Positions 12,700-24,350 of a stretch of DNA of 64,000 nt are shown piece after piece. The stretch comes from Arctopsyche grandis. Its lineage: Eukaryota > Arthropoda > Insecta > Trichoptera > Hydropsychidae. Below the pieces are notes generated by a model, which made no database searches, had not been told where the DNA came from, and saw only the letters and a list, made by a program, of their open reading frames with translations. The first letter of the stretch is position 1; each line of letters opens with the position of its first letter. The stretch is taken from positions 33,137,501 through 33,201,500 of the forward strand of contig NC_135359.1 in NCBI RefSeq assembly GCF_051622035.1, read 5' to 3'. A program made the position numbers and the translations under genes.

Positions 12700-12840
12700 T
12701 GTGGCGACTAAACGACATGGTCGAGTTTCGGTCACCATCCTGCGAGTTGGGACCAACTCGGCCAAGTTGTCTGTCGCAACTTTACTTTCTTCCCGCCCAT
12801 CAGATTAAACAGTTGTTTCACTCCATACACCCCATATCAT
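12700..12840 (+). mobile_element. Diverged TRIM-type LTR
   Basis: Starts TGTGGCGACTAAACGACATG and shares the TGCGAGTTGGGACCAACTCG core. The 3' half is diverged. Confidence 0.7.
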
Positions 12841-12990
12841 TATCTATATTTCAACCTTGCAGGATTTTCATTTCCTGGTTCCTGAAAATTGTATGGTATT
12901 ACGGAATTGCGAGCTGTTTCTGACCATTAAGGCTAGAAGAAATATACTCATAAACTCTCCCCTTTCTAGGGCTGATTGACTTCTCAATAC

Positions 12991-13042
12991 GTTGGCTCAC
13001 TATTTAGATCTTTAATTAGAAAAATCTAAATAGTAAGCCAAC
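12991..13042. repeat. 19-bp-arm hairpin
   Basis: GTTGGCTCACTATTTAGAT and its complement, with one mismatch and a 14-bp loop. Isolated in AT-rich DNA. Confidence 0.7.
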
Positions 13043-13789
13043 ATAGCATTAACATTAGCTAATTCTAATGAGGTGGTTGAGCAGATCTTGAGAAATTCAT
13101 AACATTTATTATAGACATATTTTTTATTGTTTTTCTTACTATATTTCATTTGGTGTATGTATTTTATATGCACTTTTGTTTTTTTTTCAATTATTTATGT
13201 CATTTTTTTATTATGGATTTATATTCTTTTAAATGTTTTTTTTTCCCTTTTATTTTTATTATTATTTTTATGTATTTAACCACAACGACTCATTGAGGAA
13301 AGCCGTTATGTCATTGTTGCATTATTTTTTCTATAAATAAACAAATGTTTGTTCGATATGCAAATCCAGTTTTCATTTTAGGGCTACCAAATTTGGTATA
13401 CTATCTCGTGGTACCCTAATTTTGACTTATGATTTTGAAACTCCTGAAGGGTTTATTTTTTCTTATTTCATCCACCCGATTTGTGTATAAAATGCACTAA
13501 AATGCTACGAAGATGTAGATATTCCTATTAATTTGGTTATACAATAATAATACTAACATGTACATACATATACATACATACGTGCGTATAACTTTTTGCA
13601 ATAAAGTTATAGTCCATTTTTGATAAAAATATTTTGGAGTTAAGACTCGAATATTATTTAATTATTTCGAACTCTTGAAAAAAATATTGAAAAGTCCACT
13701 TGATTCTTCCAGTGTGATATTTTAAATGCCTCGACAAGAAATTTTAGAATAAATAATACTAAACCAATATAATAAAAATTAGGCAGCTT
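13043..13789. other. AT-rich intergenic DNA and likely 3' UTR of the minus-strand ZNF gene
   Basis: No coding signal. The part next to 13,790 is the presumed 3' UTR of the ZAD-ZNF gene. Confidence 0.5.
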
Positions 13790-15020
13790 CTATCCGGTAT
13801 GAACTCTTTCATGTCTCACAAGATCATATTTTTTAGAAAATGATTTTAAACAAATATCACATCTGTATGGTTTTATCCCAGCATGAGAATTCGTGTGTGC
13901 AGCAAGATTACTTTTTTCAGCAAATGATTTTAAGCAAATATCACATTTGTATGGCTTTACGCCGGCATGAGATTTTTCGTGTCTTCCAAGGCTAGATTTT
14001 TGAGTAAACGATTTTAAGCAAATCGAACATTTGTACGGTTTTTCCCCAGTATGCGAAGTTTCATGTACCACAAGGAAACATTTTTGAGTGAACGATTTTA
14101 AGCAAACATCACATCTGTACGGTTTTTCCCCAGAATGATATTTCAAATGCGCGGCGAGGTTAGATTTTTCAGCAAACGGTTTTAAACAAATGTTACATTT
14201 GTACGGTTTTTCCCCAGTATGAGACTTTAAGTGTCTCATAAGTTTCGATTTTCGAGGAAACGATTTTGAGCATATTTCACATTTAAATCTTGCACAATTT
14301 TTTCGTTGCAATTGTAATTTAGGTACACGGTTAGACACATCTTGGAAAATAGTTTTATGGGTCGATTCAGAATTTGTGGAACATATTTTATCTGATGCTT
14401 TCAATAGCGGAGGTCCTTCTGGTGAAATTTCACCCTCCATTTTTGGTCTATAATCGCACGAAGTAATTTTTCCACAGCGTATCTATAAGCAAACAAACGT
14501 CATATACTTTTAAATGTATTTAATAACTTCACAGTGTGATCAAGTGATCACTTTACCAGTGGATTTATATTTTCCGACAAGTTGATGTCTTTCTTATAAT
14601 CACTTCGTTCCCATTCATTTACAAAGAAGTTACAAGCAATTGTTGGCGAGTCAACATCCGACTCATCCTCACATATTAAATCTTCAAGGAAAACTTCTTC
14701 CGTCTTGATATCTAATCTCAACTTGGATGTTTCAATACTTTGAAGACAAACGTTTCGAAAGGTGTTAAGCGACTCCAAATTATTTTCACAAGAGAGACAT
14801 ATCATATCTGGCATCCCGTCATCTTTCTTGACCTGCATTAATGAGAAAGGTAGTAATTAGACTGAACAGTGAACACTGATTCAGATGGAAATAGATCTAA
14901 AGTGTAACTGACAAGTAACTGACAGCAGGTCCAAATGCGGTTTGCCAGTGGATGAGGATCATCATGGACGGAGACAGAAGACTCGACTGGGCCAGAACGA
15001 AGACAAAGTCTGCACTCCAT
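13790..15020 (-). CDS. ZAD-C2H2 zinc-finger protein, six fingers
   Basis: Three exons join in phase: 14,913-15,020 (donor GTCAGT), 14,557-14,832 and 13,790-14,482, giving about 358 residues. The ZAD starts MECRLC, chosen over an in-frame upstream ATG that would add a non-ZAD hydrophobic leader. It continues with CLSC in exon 2, followed by the conserved acidic piece [14 protein letters not shown]. Exon 3 carries six complete C2H2 fingers, from CEICSKSFPRKSKLMRH to [17 protein letters not shown], with TGEKP, SGEKP, AGVKP and AGIKP linkers. No frame damage is seen, so a functional nuclear DNA-binding factor is inferred. It is a paralogue of the gene at 4,190, with a shorter, less homogenised array and diverse recognition helices. 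The donor of exon 1 is the least certain splice site. Confidence 0.85.
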
Positions 15021-15460
15021 TGTGGAAAAGCCTATTAAAGTCACAATATGAATTATGATAAGAACTAGTCTTCTTCTTCTTGACATTTGGTATAAATTAC
15101 AAACAGTTTACGGCCATAGGTTAATTTGAACTAAAGAAAACGGTAAACGGATTATTAATAAGATGTTCCGTGATCGAGATTTTAGTGACTTACGTGAGAT
15201 AGCTTTTTGTGAAATAATCACCGAACCATCGAAAACAATAATTTTTACCCAGTGGCGGATTAAGTTGCTTGGGGGCCTTGGGCGATAAAATTGAAATGGG
15301 CCCTTTACTATTATACTAATTTACTTTGATAGATTTATCTATAAACTAGTACGTACATAGCGATATTCATTTTTTAATTATTGATTATAATAATAGCAAT
15401 TATAATATTAATGTGTATTTTTAGTTACGTCAAAACTACTGTAAGATCGCCAATTTAGTA

Positions 15461-15840
15461 GTCGGCGGTCACCAGTGTAAGACAGGGTGGGTATGTTGAC
15501 CGTATCCCGGTCTAACGAAACACATGATGTGTAGTTTGAAAGAGGATCGCTTATTTTCGTTCAATTTGGTACAATGGTTATGGTTTTATGGGTTCATACG
15601 CCTGGACGTAGTTCGTGGTTTTTATGGGTTCAGTGTGTTCTTCCTTTGTTTCCAAGACACGTGTGTAGAAACACGTGTCGACCTTTTTACGAGGCGAGCG
15701 TGTGCCATGCGTTAATGACTTTCCTGGATATGTGTCGCAGTGACCTGATGAGATCATTTAAGTTGTACTATATGCCTACACTACTATTCGTAGTTACATC
15801 AGATATTAGTTATATATTTTCTTCGACATTTTTATTTTGA
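15461..15840 (-). mobile_element. LTR relic with tRNA-Trp primer-binding site, minus strand
   Basis: The minus strand ends TACACTGGTGACCGCCGAC, that is LTR end plus a near-match primer-binding site (15,461-15,474). Internally it matches 24,045-24,250 (CGCCTGGACGTAGTTCGTGG, plus-strand reading). No coding part is attached. Confidence 0.6.
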
Positions 15841-15879
15841 AAATTTATCAATAATGTGTAGGAATACAATACAGCTTGT

Positions 15880-17561
15880 ACGAGCTTTCAGCAAAGCCAA
15901 AGCAATCATCTATTCGCTCCAGATAAACAAACCTTGAGTTCAAGGGAACAACCGAAATAACATAAATCCTATTACCCCATAAAACACAAGGCACGCGACC
16001 ACACAAAGGATACTGTGGCGGCTCGCTTATACGACATGGTCGAGTTTGGTTGCCTTCCTGCGAGTGGGGAGCAACCCGGCTGGGTTCGGAGAGCCACTAC
16101 TCACTCTGTCTTCAGCTGTCATATAATAAACACGTGCATTAACATGCCAGTCGTCTCATTCGTTCATCCTCCATTCTGGTGACCCCCGACATCGAGCCAC
16201 GCAGCCTCGATCAATTTCAACATGCCGCTCATCCCTGCCTCGCCGAGCCAGGCGGGAAAAGCTACCCGCCGCGCCCCCATCGCCATCAACACAGCACGCC
16301 GCGGCCCGCGGGTGACAATAAACGAGCAGACACGGCTACCTACCTACCTACCTGGAGTCCAGCCACAACGTCGATGACAGGTGCTTAAAAAAATGGGGGA
16401 GCGAATGAGACGACGATCTTGACAGCTGGAGGTGGAGTCATGCGCGATCCACTACACATAGAACGGTCATCCAGCACCACAAGACATACACCACCTCAGC
16501 ACCATCATCATCATCATCATCAAGGCCCCGTCCGTCCCCACGAGCGTCGTCACGCCGAGACGGGCGGTAGCGCTACAACACCTCCACGAGCCACAATGAC
16601 TCACAGTCCAGCTCGGAGTATCATCAACCACATCGATGCCCCTGCCGCCCCCGCCGCCCCACCAACCGACATCAGCCTCGGAAGAGCGGCGCCGCCGCAG
16701 CATCGCATCGGCGCGACCATCGGACCACCCACCGTCCTGCTCGCGACGTCACCGCCCTCGAATCTACCGACCATTCAGGGCGGTACACCTATGTACACAG
16801 CGGATGACCCACGTCAACAATTTTTTTCTCCCCACGTAATAATTTTTCTCTTTGTGTAACAATAATTTTTTTCTTTTGTAAAATTTGTTTCTTTGTAATT
16901 TTGGTATCGCTGATGCTGGGGGGGGAGTGATGTGGCGGCTCGCTTATACGACATGGTCGAGTTTGGTTGCCTTCCTGCGAGTGGGAACCAACTCGGCTGG
17001 GTTCGGAGAGCTACTACTCACTCTGTCTTCAGCTGTCATATAATAAACACGTGCATTAACATGCCAGTCGTCTCATTCGTTCATCCTCCATAATACCCTT
17101 GAGCCTGGAAGAATCTTCGAGAACGAGATGTCATCACCTCACCCATATCCAGACCACCGATAAAGGCGATTCGACTCGCTCCAGATAAACAATCATCAAG
17201 CAACCTTGAGGCATAGCCACACAAAGGATACCCTTGAGCCTGGAAGAATCTTCGAGAACGAGGTGACATCTCCTCACCCATATCCAGACCACCGATAAAG
17301 GCGATTCGACTCGCTCCAGATGAATACCCATCAAGCAACCTTGTGGCACACAAACCCTTGAGAACAAGGTGACATCACCGTGCCCATATATAAACCAGTA
17401 CAGCAGTTCAGTCAGGCTTTCCCCTGAAGCAGGCACCTAGCCCACTTCCCCGTGAATTTTCTGTACTGACAATAAACTTAAAAAAAAAAAATTCCTCTGT
17501 TATCCACAACGAGTTTCCATAGGCCGGGTTACGGTCACAACATAACCTCCTGTCCTATAAC
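15880..17561 (+). mobile_element. Ty3/gypsy-like LTR, split by a nested TRIM element
   Basis: The LTR-like sequence before 16,014 resumes at about 17,097. The segment CCCTTGAGCCTGGAAGAATC recurs twice (about 17,096 and 17,231), a tandem duplication with a unit near 135 bp. A TATATAAACC box, an AATAAA signal (about 17,470) and the LTR end CCTATAAC precede a tRNA-Trp primer-binding site. No gag or pol follows. Confidence 0.65.
16014..17092 (+). mobile_element. Complete TRIM-like LTR retroelement, about 1.08 kb
   Basis: Two nearly identical ~161-bp LTRs (16,014-16,175 and 16,931-17,092) begin TGTGGCGGCTCGCTTATACG. ATAC flanks both sides (16,010-16,013; 17,093-17,096). A primer-binding-like site (TGGTGACCCCCGAC, from 16,177) follows the 5' LTR. 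A purine tract, GCTGGGGGGGGGAGTGA, ends exactly at the 3' LTR (16,930). The 755-bp interior is GC-rich. Its open frames (for example 16,419-16,859, His/Pro/Ala-rich) show no protease, RT or integrase motifs, so mobilisation in trans is inferred. It sits inside another LTR. Confidence 0.85.
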
Positions 17562-17578
17562 TGGTGACCCCGACGTGA
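17562..17578 (+). promoter_or_regulatory. Primer-binding site complementary to tRNA-Trp
   Basis: TGGTGACCCCGACGTGA directly follows the LTR end. The tRNA-Trp 3' terminus (TCACGTCGGGGTCACCA) is its complement. Confidence 0.75.
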
Positions 17579-17589
17579 TATTCAACCCG

Positions 17590-17810
17590 GTAAACGGACT
17601 ACTAGTCATATGTGAACTAGTCACAGGACAACCGGTCGCTCTAGATTGGTCACACATGATCATCCGTCACACTAAAATTGGTCACGAGAAAACTGGTCAA
17701 CTGGTCACAAAACTGGTGACCAGTTTTAGGGTGTGACGGGTGATCACGTGTGACCGATCTAGAGCGACCGGTTGTCCTGTGACCGGTTCACATTTGACTA
17801 TTAATCACCG
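17590..17810. repeat. Foldback repeat built from GGTCAC words
   Basis: A left arm (GGACTACTAGTCATATGTGA ... to about 17,712) and a right arm (about 17,714-17,807, ending near TTCACATTTGACTA) are inverted copies. Each contains several GGTCAC/GTGACC words. It follows the primer-binding site and interrupts the LTR leader. The right arm is shared with 3,417-3,600. Confidence 0.75.
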
Positions 17811-18479
17811 AACCCTTCAACCCGCCCTATAAATGTAATCTCAGTTGATTTTATTTAACAGTTCATACTCAACATACAGAATTGTCATCGAATTTAACCG
17901 GCCCTCCTTAATTTTAAACGATTTTTAATTATTTTAAGACTGGAAAAAATCGTTCTGTCGAAGCATTTGATAATTGGGAAATGTTTTATCAAATCTGAAA
18001 GCTACTTTATAAGAGTCAGCAGCTGAATATTCTAATTTTCTTTCTTTCATCTTCATCTTCGAATTGATATTTATTAATATCCATCTCATAAATTTATTTG
18101 AGTTCATGAATGCTTTAGGCGCTAGCTCTGCATGTGGTTGTGTACGTACATACATGCTGATTACAAAGGGACAGCGATTGATTTATATTTGGATAAAAAA
18201 AATGGGTTCACCATCGTCAAACTTTTTTTATTGCTCTCTAGCTTTGTAGGATAATATTCAACCCTCTTCCCTGGGAAATGGAAACGCCACCGCTGATTTC
18301 TACTGATATCCTACAATTTTACCTGTCAATACACTTCTGTGGCAATGCAAAAATACTCTTGTAGAGATATAGCACGACTTGTGATATCACCTATTTCCCT
18401 CATCGAACTTAATCTGTACAAATGACATCATCGTGTCCTCTTCTCGTACACGAAAGTTAGCCGTGGCCGAAATACTTCG

Positions 18480-18865
18480 TCCAGCTTACCCGTAAAGGCG
18501 ATTCGACTCGCTCCAGATACGCAATCACGAGTACACGGGAAATCCCAAGGAGCTACGCAACTACGCATCAAACATCGAACACAAAGGAAGACCTCGACCC
18601 CGTCGGAATCTTCCAGAACGTGATCTCACCAGCCCAGCTACGCGTTGCTCAAGCAACACCTTTATAAACCAGTGCATCGTCCCCAGATGCCAGTGAGCTT
18701 CAGGAACTCGACCTAGGTCGTTCCAGTGAATCCTTTGCCTACTTCGCTGTACATACAAATACACCTGTATTAATCGAGTAATAAAGATCCTCTTCAAAAT
18801 TCAACTGAATTTCCATAGGCTGGGAAACGGTCCAAAACCTTCAACCCCCCTATACTCTTCTGTTG
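18480..18865 (+). mobile_element. Ty3/gypsy-like LTR relic, plus strand
   Basis: Shares TAAAGGCGATTCGACTCGCT with the LTR at 17,175. It has TTTATAAACCAGTGC as a TATA region, an ATAAAGATCC signal and the 3' motif TTCCATAGGCTGGGAAACGG. Confidence 0.65.
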
Positions 18866-19146
18866 CAAATCCCTTATGTTAAAATAAAAAACGGTTCTGT
18901 ACTAATATATTTTTACAAGCCTCTTATTATGTATTTACAAATATTTCAATGTATAGTTAATACAAGAGAATTTCAATATAAACTCTTTTCTAATACCAGG
19001 GTGACACGACAAGAGTGTACTCGGACGTTACTGGTAAGGTGGTAACAACTGATAAGACGCCAACTCGGACGCCGACGTCCGAACCGAGCGGACTTGGATC
19101 GCGCTCGACTCTCACGAGTGCATTCGAATACGAGTGGCGTTTCAAA

Positions 19147-21582
19147 ATGGCGGCAGAGAGCCGACTATCAAATCGATATAAGAAAAAATGGTCAGAATCA
19201 GAAACAGTACGGTTTGTGGAGCAGTATGAAATGCAGGAAGTACTTTGGAACGTGCGATTGTCGCAATATAAAAATAAAGAAGCGCGAGCAGCTGCTGTCA
19301 ATCAAATTATTCAAAATTCAGATATTCCCGGTATGAGCGCAGAGGGCGTTTTAAAAAAAATCAACAACATTCGAAGCACCTACCAGCAGGAAAAATCGAA
19401 AATGCAAAAATCAATCGATAGTGGCGTACCTGCCGAAAATATATACATACCATCACTGCCATGGTTTCACATTGCTGATCGGTTTCTACCCTCTGTTATT
19501 AAAACGAGGAAATCTTTCATAAATCTGGTAAGCATCTAGCTTTGTTAGTTTGTTATCGGTATAAACCTGTATTATACTAATGTGTAAACATTAAACCACG
19601 TCTGTTTGATATTTATTATGAATTCAATATTACGATGTTCATAAAGATAACTCTATATTCTACCGTTTTATCATAGCAGAGCATCATCAGTTTCGGTACT
19701 TTTGTCTTTGTTGTTCCGCAATCTCTGTGTAATGGTTGCTTCTCTATTTTATAATATTTGCAATGTAGGGAGATCTTGGTTCTAATCCATCCACCAGGGC
19801 TATCAACGACATCCAAGATTCGTAAGGAGGCGTATAGTGACCATAGGATGTTTTAATCAACCAATTACGAAGCACACATGACGCTTTCACTATTCAGGAC
19901 GCAAATTAATGGATTCAAGATGTTTTTAGCGTTATATTACTGAATATTGTGGAGTGGTTTCCTCTGAACCCAAATTGGTGTTCTGGGTTTCACCCTTGAC
20001 AGGAGACTGACAGGAACTCACCCAGCGGCTACACAAAATGAACTGGTTGATAGGAAGAAAATCCAGTCTAACATTAGAGAATAAAATTTTAGTATATAAG
20101 TCAATCTTAAAGCCAGTCTCTGGACATATGGTATCCAACTATGGGGAACGAGTAGTAATTCTAACGTGGAAATCTTACACAATTCCAAAATAAAGCTCTT
20201 AGAATAATAACAAATGCCCCATTGTTTGCGAGAAATTTTGAAATTCATCAACATGTATGTGTACCATCAATTAAAACGAAAATAGAAAATTATACAAAGA
20301 ACTATGAACAAGCGTAGACTCGAAACCCACTCAAACGAGCTGGCAAAAGCTCTTATAAAGTCTAGTGCAAAAGACACTAGACTAAAGCGCCGCAGAGTTC
20401 TCGAATAATGCATAAAAAGCTGGCAATTAATGAATTGCCAAATCTTCTGAAATAAATTGTGATAAAATTTGATTACGACCGACGGGTCGATTGCAAATAT
20501 CTTAAAAAAAATATATATTACTGAATATTGAAATGTCATTTACTCTGCCTTAGCTTTGTATCAACGTAGATTTATTAATTTATTCATATACATATGTATA
20601 TGCCAGGAAAGGCTAACAGGTAAACCCCAATGCGCTTTCCTGGCCAATTCCATTACAAACGATGAAATAATACCTACTGTCAACGAGTCCCAGGACAGAA
20701 CTGAAAAAACTTTAATAATAAATTATAAAAGTAACTTCCAATGTGTTCCAAGTCCAGTGGCGGCTCGTCTATATGGGCTGTGGGGCTGCAGCCTCCCAGT
20801 ATAGTAAATATGCATGATATTTTTGGCGTTTATATGGTCTGCGGGCTGCAGCCCTACTAGTTTAGTACACGTAAATGCTATTTTTGTTTGCATTTGATCA
20901 CCAGTACGATCGACGAGCTACCCCATTGGGAATTCTCACGAGCCGCCACTGGTTCCAACGCTAATTAATTCCTTTTCCAATTGAAGCCCATTCCCGAGTT
21001 GTTTTTGGGGTCTAAAACAATACAAAAATGTGTTATATTCTCTTTTTACAGTCGGATATCAAAGAAGAAAGAGCGAATGAAGACACTTCAAGTAACGAAG
21101 CAATCCCTTCTTCCGATTTACCACCAACTCTTTCTCCTTATGTACCACCGCCTTCTCCAGATATACCTCCATACGATGACACCTCGATGCCATCGTCACA
21201 ATATACTATGAAGAGTAAAAGATTTAAAACATCTGCAACACCCCAACACATTGAAGAAGCTATGAACACACTAAAATCGTTGAAAGAAAAAGTAGACACA
21301 CACAGAGAAATAGAAGATGAGTTCACCTACTTTGGAAAAAATGTAGCCTGTCAACTCAGGCAGCTACCAATAATGGATGCGCTCGATTGTCAGTCACAAA
21401 TATTGCTCTTGTTACAACAAAAAAGAAAAATGAACAGCATACGCGAAAACAATCGGGTTTCAGAGAACCTCGTGCAATATGCTGTTTCTCCTGGACCTTC
21501 CGGGACACACTTGTCGTCGTATGCTCAAGAGCAAATTCACTACCAAGAAATTCCGATTATCGTTCAACAGAGCGCCGAGTAG
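19147..21582 (+). CDS. MADF-domain protein with C-terminal BESS-like segment
   Basis: Two exons join in phase 0: 19,147-19,527 (donor GTAAGC) and 21,052-21,582 (acceptor TTTACAG), giving 303 residues. The start ATG has a good context (TCAAAATGGCG). Residues about 12-110 fit a MADF (Myb/SANT-like) domain: KWSESETVRFVEQYEMQEVL with a Trp soon after, then KINNIRSTYQQEKSKM and PSLPWFHIADRFL. A Pro/Ser-rich, acidic linker follows. A segment near residues 215-260 (FTYFGKNVACQLRQLP ... QSQILLLLQQKRK) resembles BESS interaction motifs. MADF-BESS proteins are known as transcription factors, and MADF proteins are also encoded beside PIF/Harbinger transposases; no transposase is seen here. The intron holds a LINE, a SINE tail and a hAT-type MITE. 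Host factor or domesticated transposon protein is undecided. Confidence 0.8.
19950..20513 (+). mobile_element. 5'-truncated jockey LINE with 17-bp target duplication
   Basis: TATATTACTGAATATTG flanks it exactly (19,933-19,949 and 20,514-20,530). The insert includes a decayed reverse transcriptase end (MNWLIGRKSSLTLENKILVY), frameshifts and a short A-rich tail. It lies in the MADF gene intron, in sense orientation. Confidence 0.85.
20603..20643 (-). repeat. SINE family II terminal hairpin
   Basis: Minus-strand hairpin with arms CCAGGAAAGC and CTTTCCTGG. One stem pair differs from the other family II copies but pairing is kept. Confidence 0.75.
20754..20952. mobile_element. Short MITE with CCAGTGGCGGCTCGT inverted ends
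   Basis: Perfect 15-bp terminal inverted repeats. The interior has two GGGCTGCAGCC-type direct words. The end sequence resembles hAT-group MITEs. The flanks share GTTCCAA imperfectly. Confidence 0.75.
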
Positions 21583-21739
21583 GAAATATAAATAAATAGA
21601 ATAAGTATGTACATATGTATATTATAACTACGCCTGAAAATATTGTATTAATTTTGATAGTAAAAAATATACCCGATTGTAAAATACATAGTTATTACAT
21701 ACCTGAATAAATTCCTCCAACGAAAAATTGATTTTCATA

Positions 21740-22635
21740 TAGGGGACATCATATTTGTACATCTTTTCCCCAATATGAGATTTATCATTTTCCAACTAAT
21801 GATTTTGAACATACAACACACTTGTGCAGTTTAAACGTGGTGTGAGATCTTTTATGTTAAGTTGAGATTTTTGGTTGAATGAGTTTGACCAAATATCGCG
21901 TTTATGCGGCTTTTCCCCAGTAAGATTTCTCAAATGTGACACAAGGTCAGATTTTTTAAACAAATACCACACATATACGGCTTTTCTCTAGTATGAAATT
22001 TTAAGTGAATGGTGTACGATTTTTTTTGTTGAATATTGATTTTATAGTTCAATTCAGAATGTGTGGAACGTATTTTATCTGAAGTTTTAAGTAATATAGT
22101 TTCTTCCGGTGGGATTTTAACATCATTTATTATTTCTATTCTGCAATCACAAGGAGTAGCTTTTCCACTGAGGATCTATAAAATTAAACGAACATTACAC
22201 TTTACTGGTGAATTAATATTTTCTGTTAAATATTAAAATGTCATCGTTGTAAGTATTGGACACCCATTTATTTACCTCATCATTGATAATATTTGATTCG
22301 CCTTCCCATACTAAATCCACCAAAAAAACTTCATCCATCTTGATATCAAACGCGCACCCAACCTCATTTTCGACGTTTCTTCACTTTAAAGGCAAGTCTT
22401 TCAAAACTAATCAATGATTCTAGATTGTTGATACATGAAAGACATATCATATCCGGCAATCTGTCACCTTTTTAACCTGTAAATAAAAAATAAGTAACAA
22501 TGAGAAAACAAACGGTTTAAGTAAGTGTAACCAACGCGCAACTGGCACCAGGTCCAGAAACGCTGTTCCAGTGTATGGGGATTATCATAATTGGAAACCG
22601 AAGACGGCTGGAAAAAGGCAAAATCTGCAATCCAT
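21740..22635 (-). pseudogene. Decayed ZAD-C2H2 zinc-finger gene
   Basis: The minus strand holds the full layout of a ZAD-ZNF gene. A first exon starts at 22,635 (MDCRFCLFP...), then shifts frame to SSVSNYDNPHTLEQRFWTWC. A second ZAD exon ends in MDEVFLVDLVWEGESN. Degenerate fingers follow with HTGEKP-like linkers (21,740-22,000). Frameshifts, stops and missing Cys/His residues mark it as dead. Confidence 0.8.
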
Positions 22636-22649
22636 TGAACGAAACGTCA

Positions 22650-23295
22650 AACGTCTCTTGTTTTCTTTCTTGAGATTAGGTCTAAATAACACAGATTACA
22701 TATATCATTTGTTTTTATAATAAAATATCAAAAGTATTGCAAGTAAGTTTTTGAGCTTTTTCTTAAATACTTCAAACATTGAAATTATAATAAAACGATA
22801 TTATAAATACTAACAGGAATTATTGGATGAATAACGATTAAAATAAACAATATATATTATTAATATAATTCATGAATCAAAATTTCAAGGGATGCTTATG
22901 GTGCGTTCTCACGATTCAAGTTTGACCGATTATAGTTGATCGACAAAAGTTGAATGAAATCTGGTGTAAGAACCTTTGTTTCAATAGTTGATCAAGTTTG
23001 TAATGGATCAACAAAAGTTTGACCTGGTCAAACTTTATCGTTCAAGTTATGAGTCAACCGCCATTCCTTTCAAGTTGAAACCTGCCTTGAGATGTGTGAA
23101 CGTGTTTTAATAAATTGATTGTCAACTTGTCATGCCACTCTTGTATGTGAACTGGTGATTTTTTCAATTTCAATTATTCAATTTTTTTTTAACAACTATC
23201 ATCGGTCAATCAAATTTGACTCGTATAGTTTCAATATTTCGCCATAAAGTTTAAATATTTCCTCCCCTCCATGCGCTGTCTGGCCACGTCTATGT
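22650..23295. other. AT-rich DNA, possible unclassified MITE
   Basis: Around 22,905-23,120 there are repeated TTGATCAA/CAAGTTTGACC words in both orientations, which suggests a decayed inverted-repeat element. Boundaries could not be fixed. Confidence 0.4.
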
Positions 23296-23303
23296 GCTGA
23301 ACC

Positions 23304-23520
23304 CAGTGCCGGTTTTAGGGGGGGGGCTGGGTCGGGCGGTGCTCGAGGGCTCCAAATAAGTTTGGGCGCCTCTCGATGCATCAAACGCGCTTTAAATTTT
23401 AAAATTAGAGTGCCAAAAGCCAAACAAAATTTTAAATTAGAGCGCCAAAGACGAAATTTTTTTCTAAGGGTGTTTAAAAAAAAATTCCCGAGGGCGCCAT
23501 TGGGTGTAAGGCCGGCACTG
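23304..23520. mobile_element. hAT-type MITE with perfect 8-bp target duplication
   Basis: Ends CAGTGCCGG and CCGGCACTG, flanked by GCTGAACC on both sides (23,296-23,303 and 23,521-23,528). An 8-bp duplication is the hAT hallmark. 217 bp, non-coding. Confidence 0.9.
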
Positions 23521-23560
23521 GCTGAACCAACAAAATTAAATTTATATTTAGTATATATTC

Positions 23561-23795
23561 CAGCAGTATGGCTCGGTGGTTGTGTTTATGTTTAGCACCG
23601 AGAGGTTACCGGGTTCGATCCCGTGCTAATCTTTAATGCTGCTGGTCAGACTTGGATATTTGTGACTCCAAGGCGATCGTTTCCTATCAGAATTTGCTAA
23701 TTTATCTGATTTCATTGTTGAAACGGTTCCTCCATCAAATTGGCAAAAACCATCCTGCCCGTTATGTCATAAATATCTGAATTCGATTTATGTTA
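23561..23795 (+). mobile_element. SINE family II, tRNA-like head and body
   Basis: A box TGGCTCGGTGG and B box GGTTCGATCCC lie between CAGCAGTATGG and AATGCTGCTGG. The body is shared with 33,041 and 37,272. The 3' tail is missing. Confidence 0.8.
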
Positions 23796-23814
23796 TAGAA
23801 CAGGTGGTCGAGTG

Positions 23815-24252
23815 AAAGGTTTCGACCGTTTCCCGGCCTATGGAAATTCAGTTGAGTTTGAAAGAGGATCGTTTATTTTTGTTCAATTGGTACAATGGTT
23901 ATTGTATGTACGAAGAGGTTTCTTCGGAGATGTGATCTAGTTGAACTCTAGAGGCTCACTCTGCCGGTTGAGGTTGCTGCGTTGCTTTATAAACGTTTTG
24001 GGTTGAAGTGTGTCGTGTGCACATCTTTTGTTCTTGGTACTTGCGAGCGTGGTTTTATGGGTTCATACGCCTGGACGTAGTTCGTGGTTTTTATGGGTTC
24101 AGTGAGTTCTTCCTTTGTTTCCCAGATACGTGTATAGAAACACGTGTCGACCTTTTGACGAGGCGAGCGTGTGCCATGCGTTAATGAATTTCCTGGATAT
24201 GTGTCGCAGTGACCTGATGAGATCATTTCAGTTGTACTACATGCCTACAATG
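23815..24252 (-). mobile_element. Chimeric Ty3/gypsy-like LTR relic, minus strand
   Basis: The first part matches 11,330-11,520 (GATCGTTTATTTTTG...) and the second matches 15,590-15,770 (ATACGCCTGGACGTAGTTCG). It is either a recombinant between LTR subfamilies or an intermediate subfamily. Confidence 0.6.
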
Positions 24253-24279
24253 TACAATATGTAAAAAATTATTTATCGT

Positions 24280-24350
24280 CTAGGAAGGTGCATTGGGGTT
24301 TATCTCTTAGGCCTTCCTGGTATATATCTATGTAAAAATAAAATAAAACA
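24280..24350 (+). repeat. SINE family II 3' hairpin and tail
   Basis: A hairpin (24,280-24,320) with arms CTAGGAAGG and CCTTCCTGG, loop GCATTGGGG...CTCTTAG, then TATATATCTATG and an (AAAATA)n-like tail. Confidence 0.75.

Noticed and set aside
16467-16859. His/Pro/Ala-rich frames in the TRIM interior as host genes
   Set aside because: They lie between two LTRs with primer and purine-tract sites and show no domain; more likely element interior.
23561-23640. tRNA gene
   Set aside because: Has A and B boxes but no cloverleaf; the same sequence recurs with a SINE body at several places.
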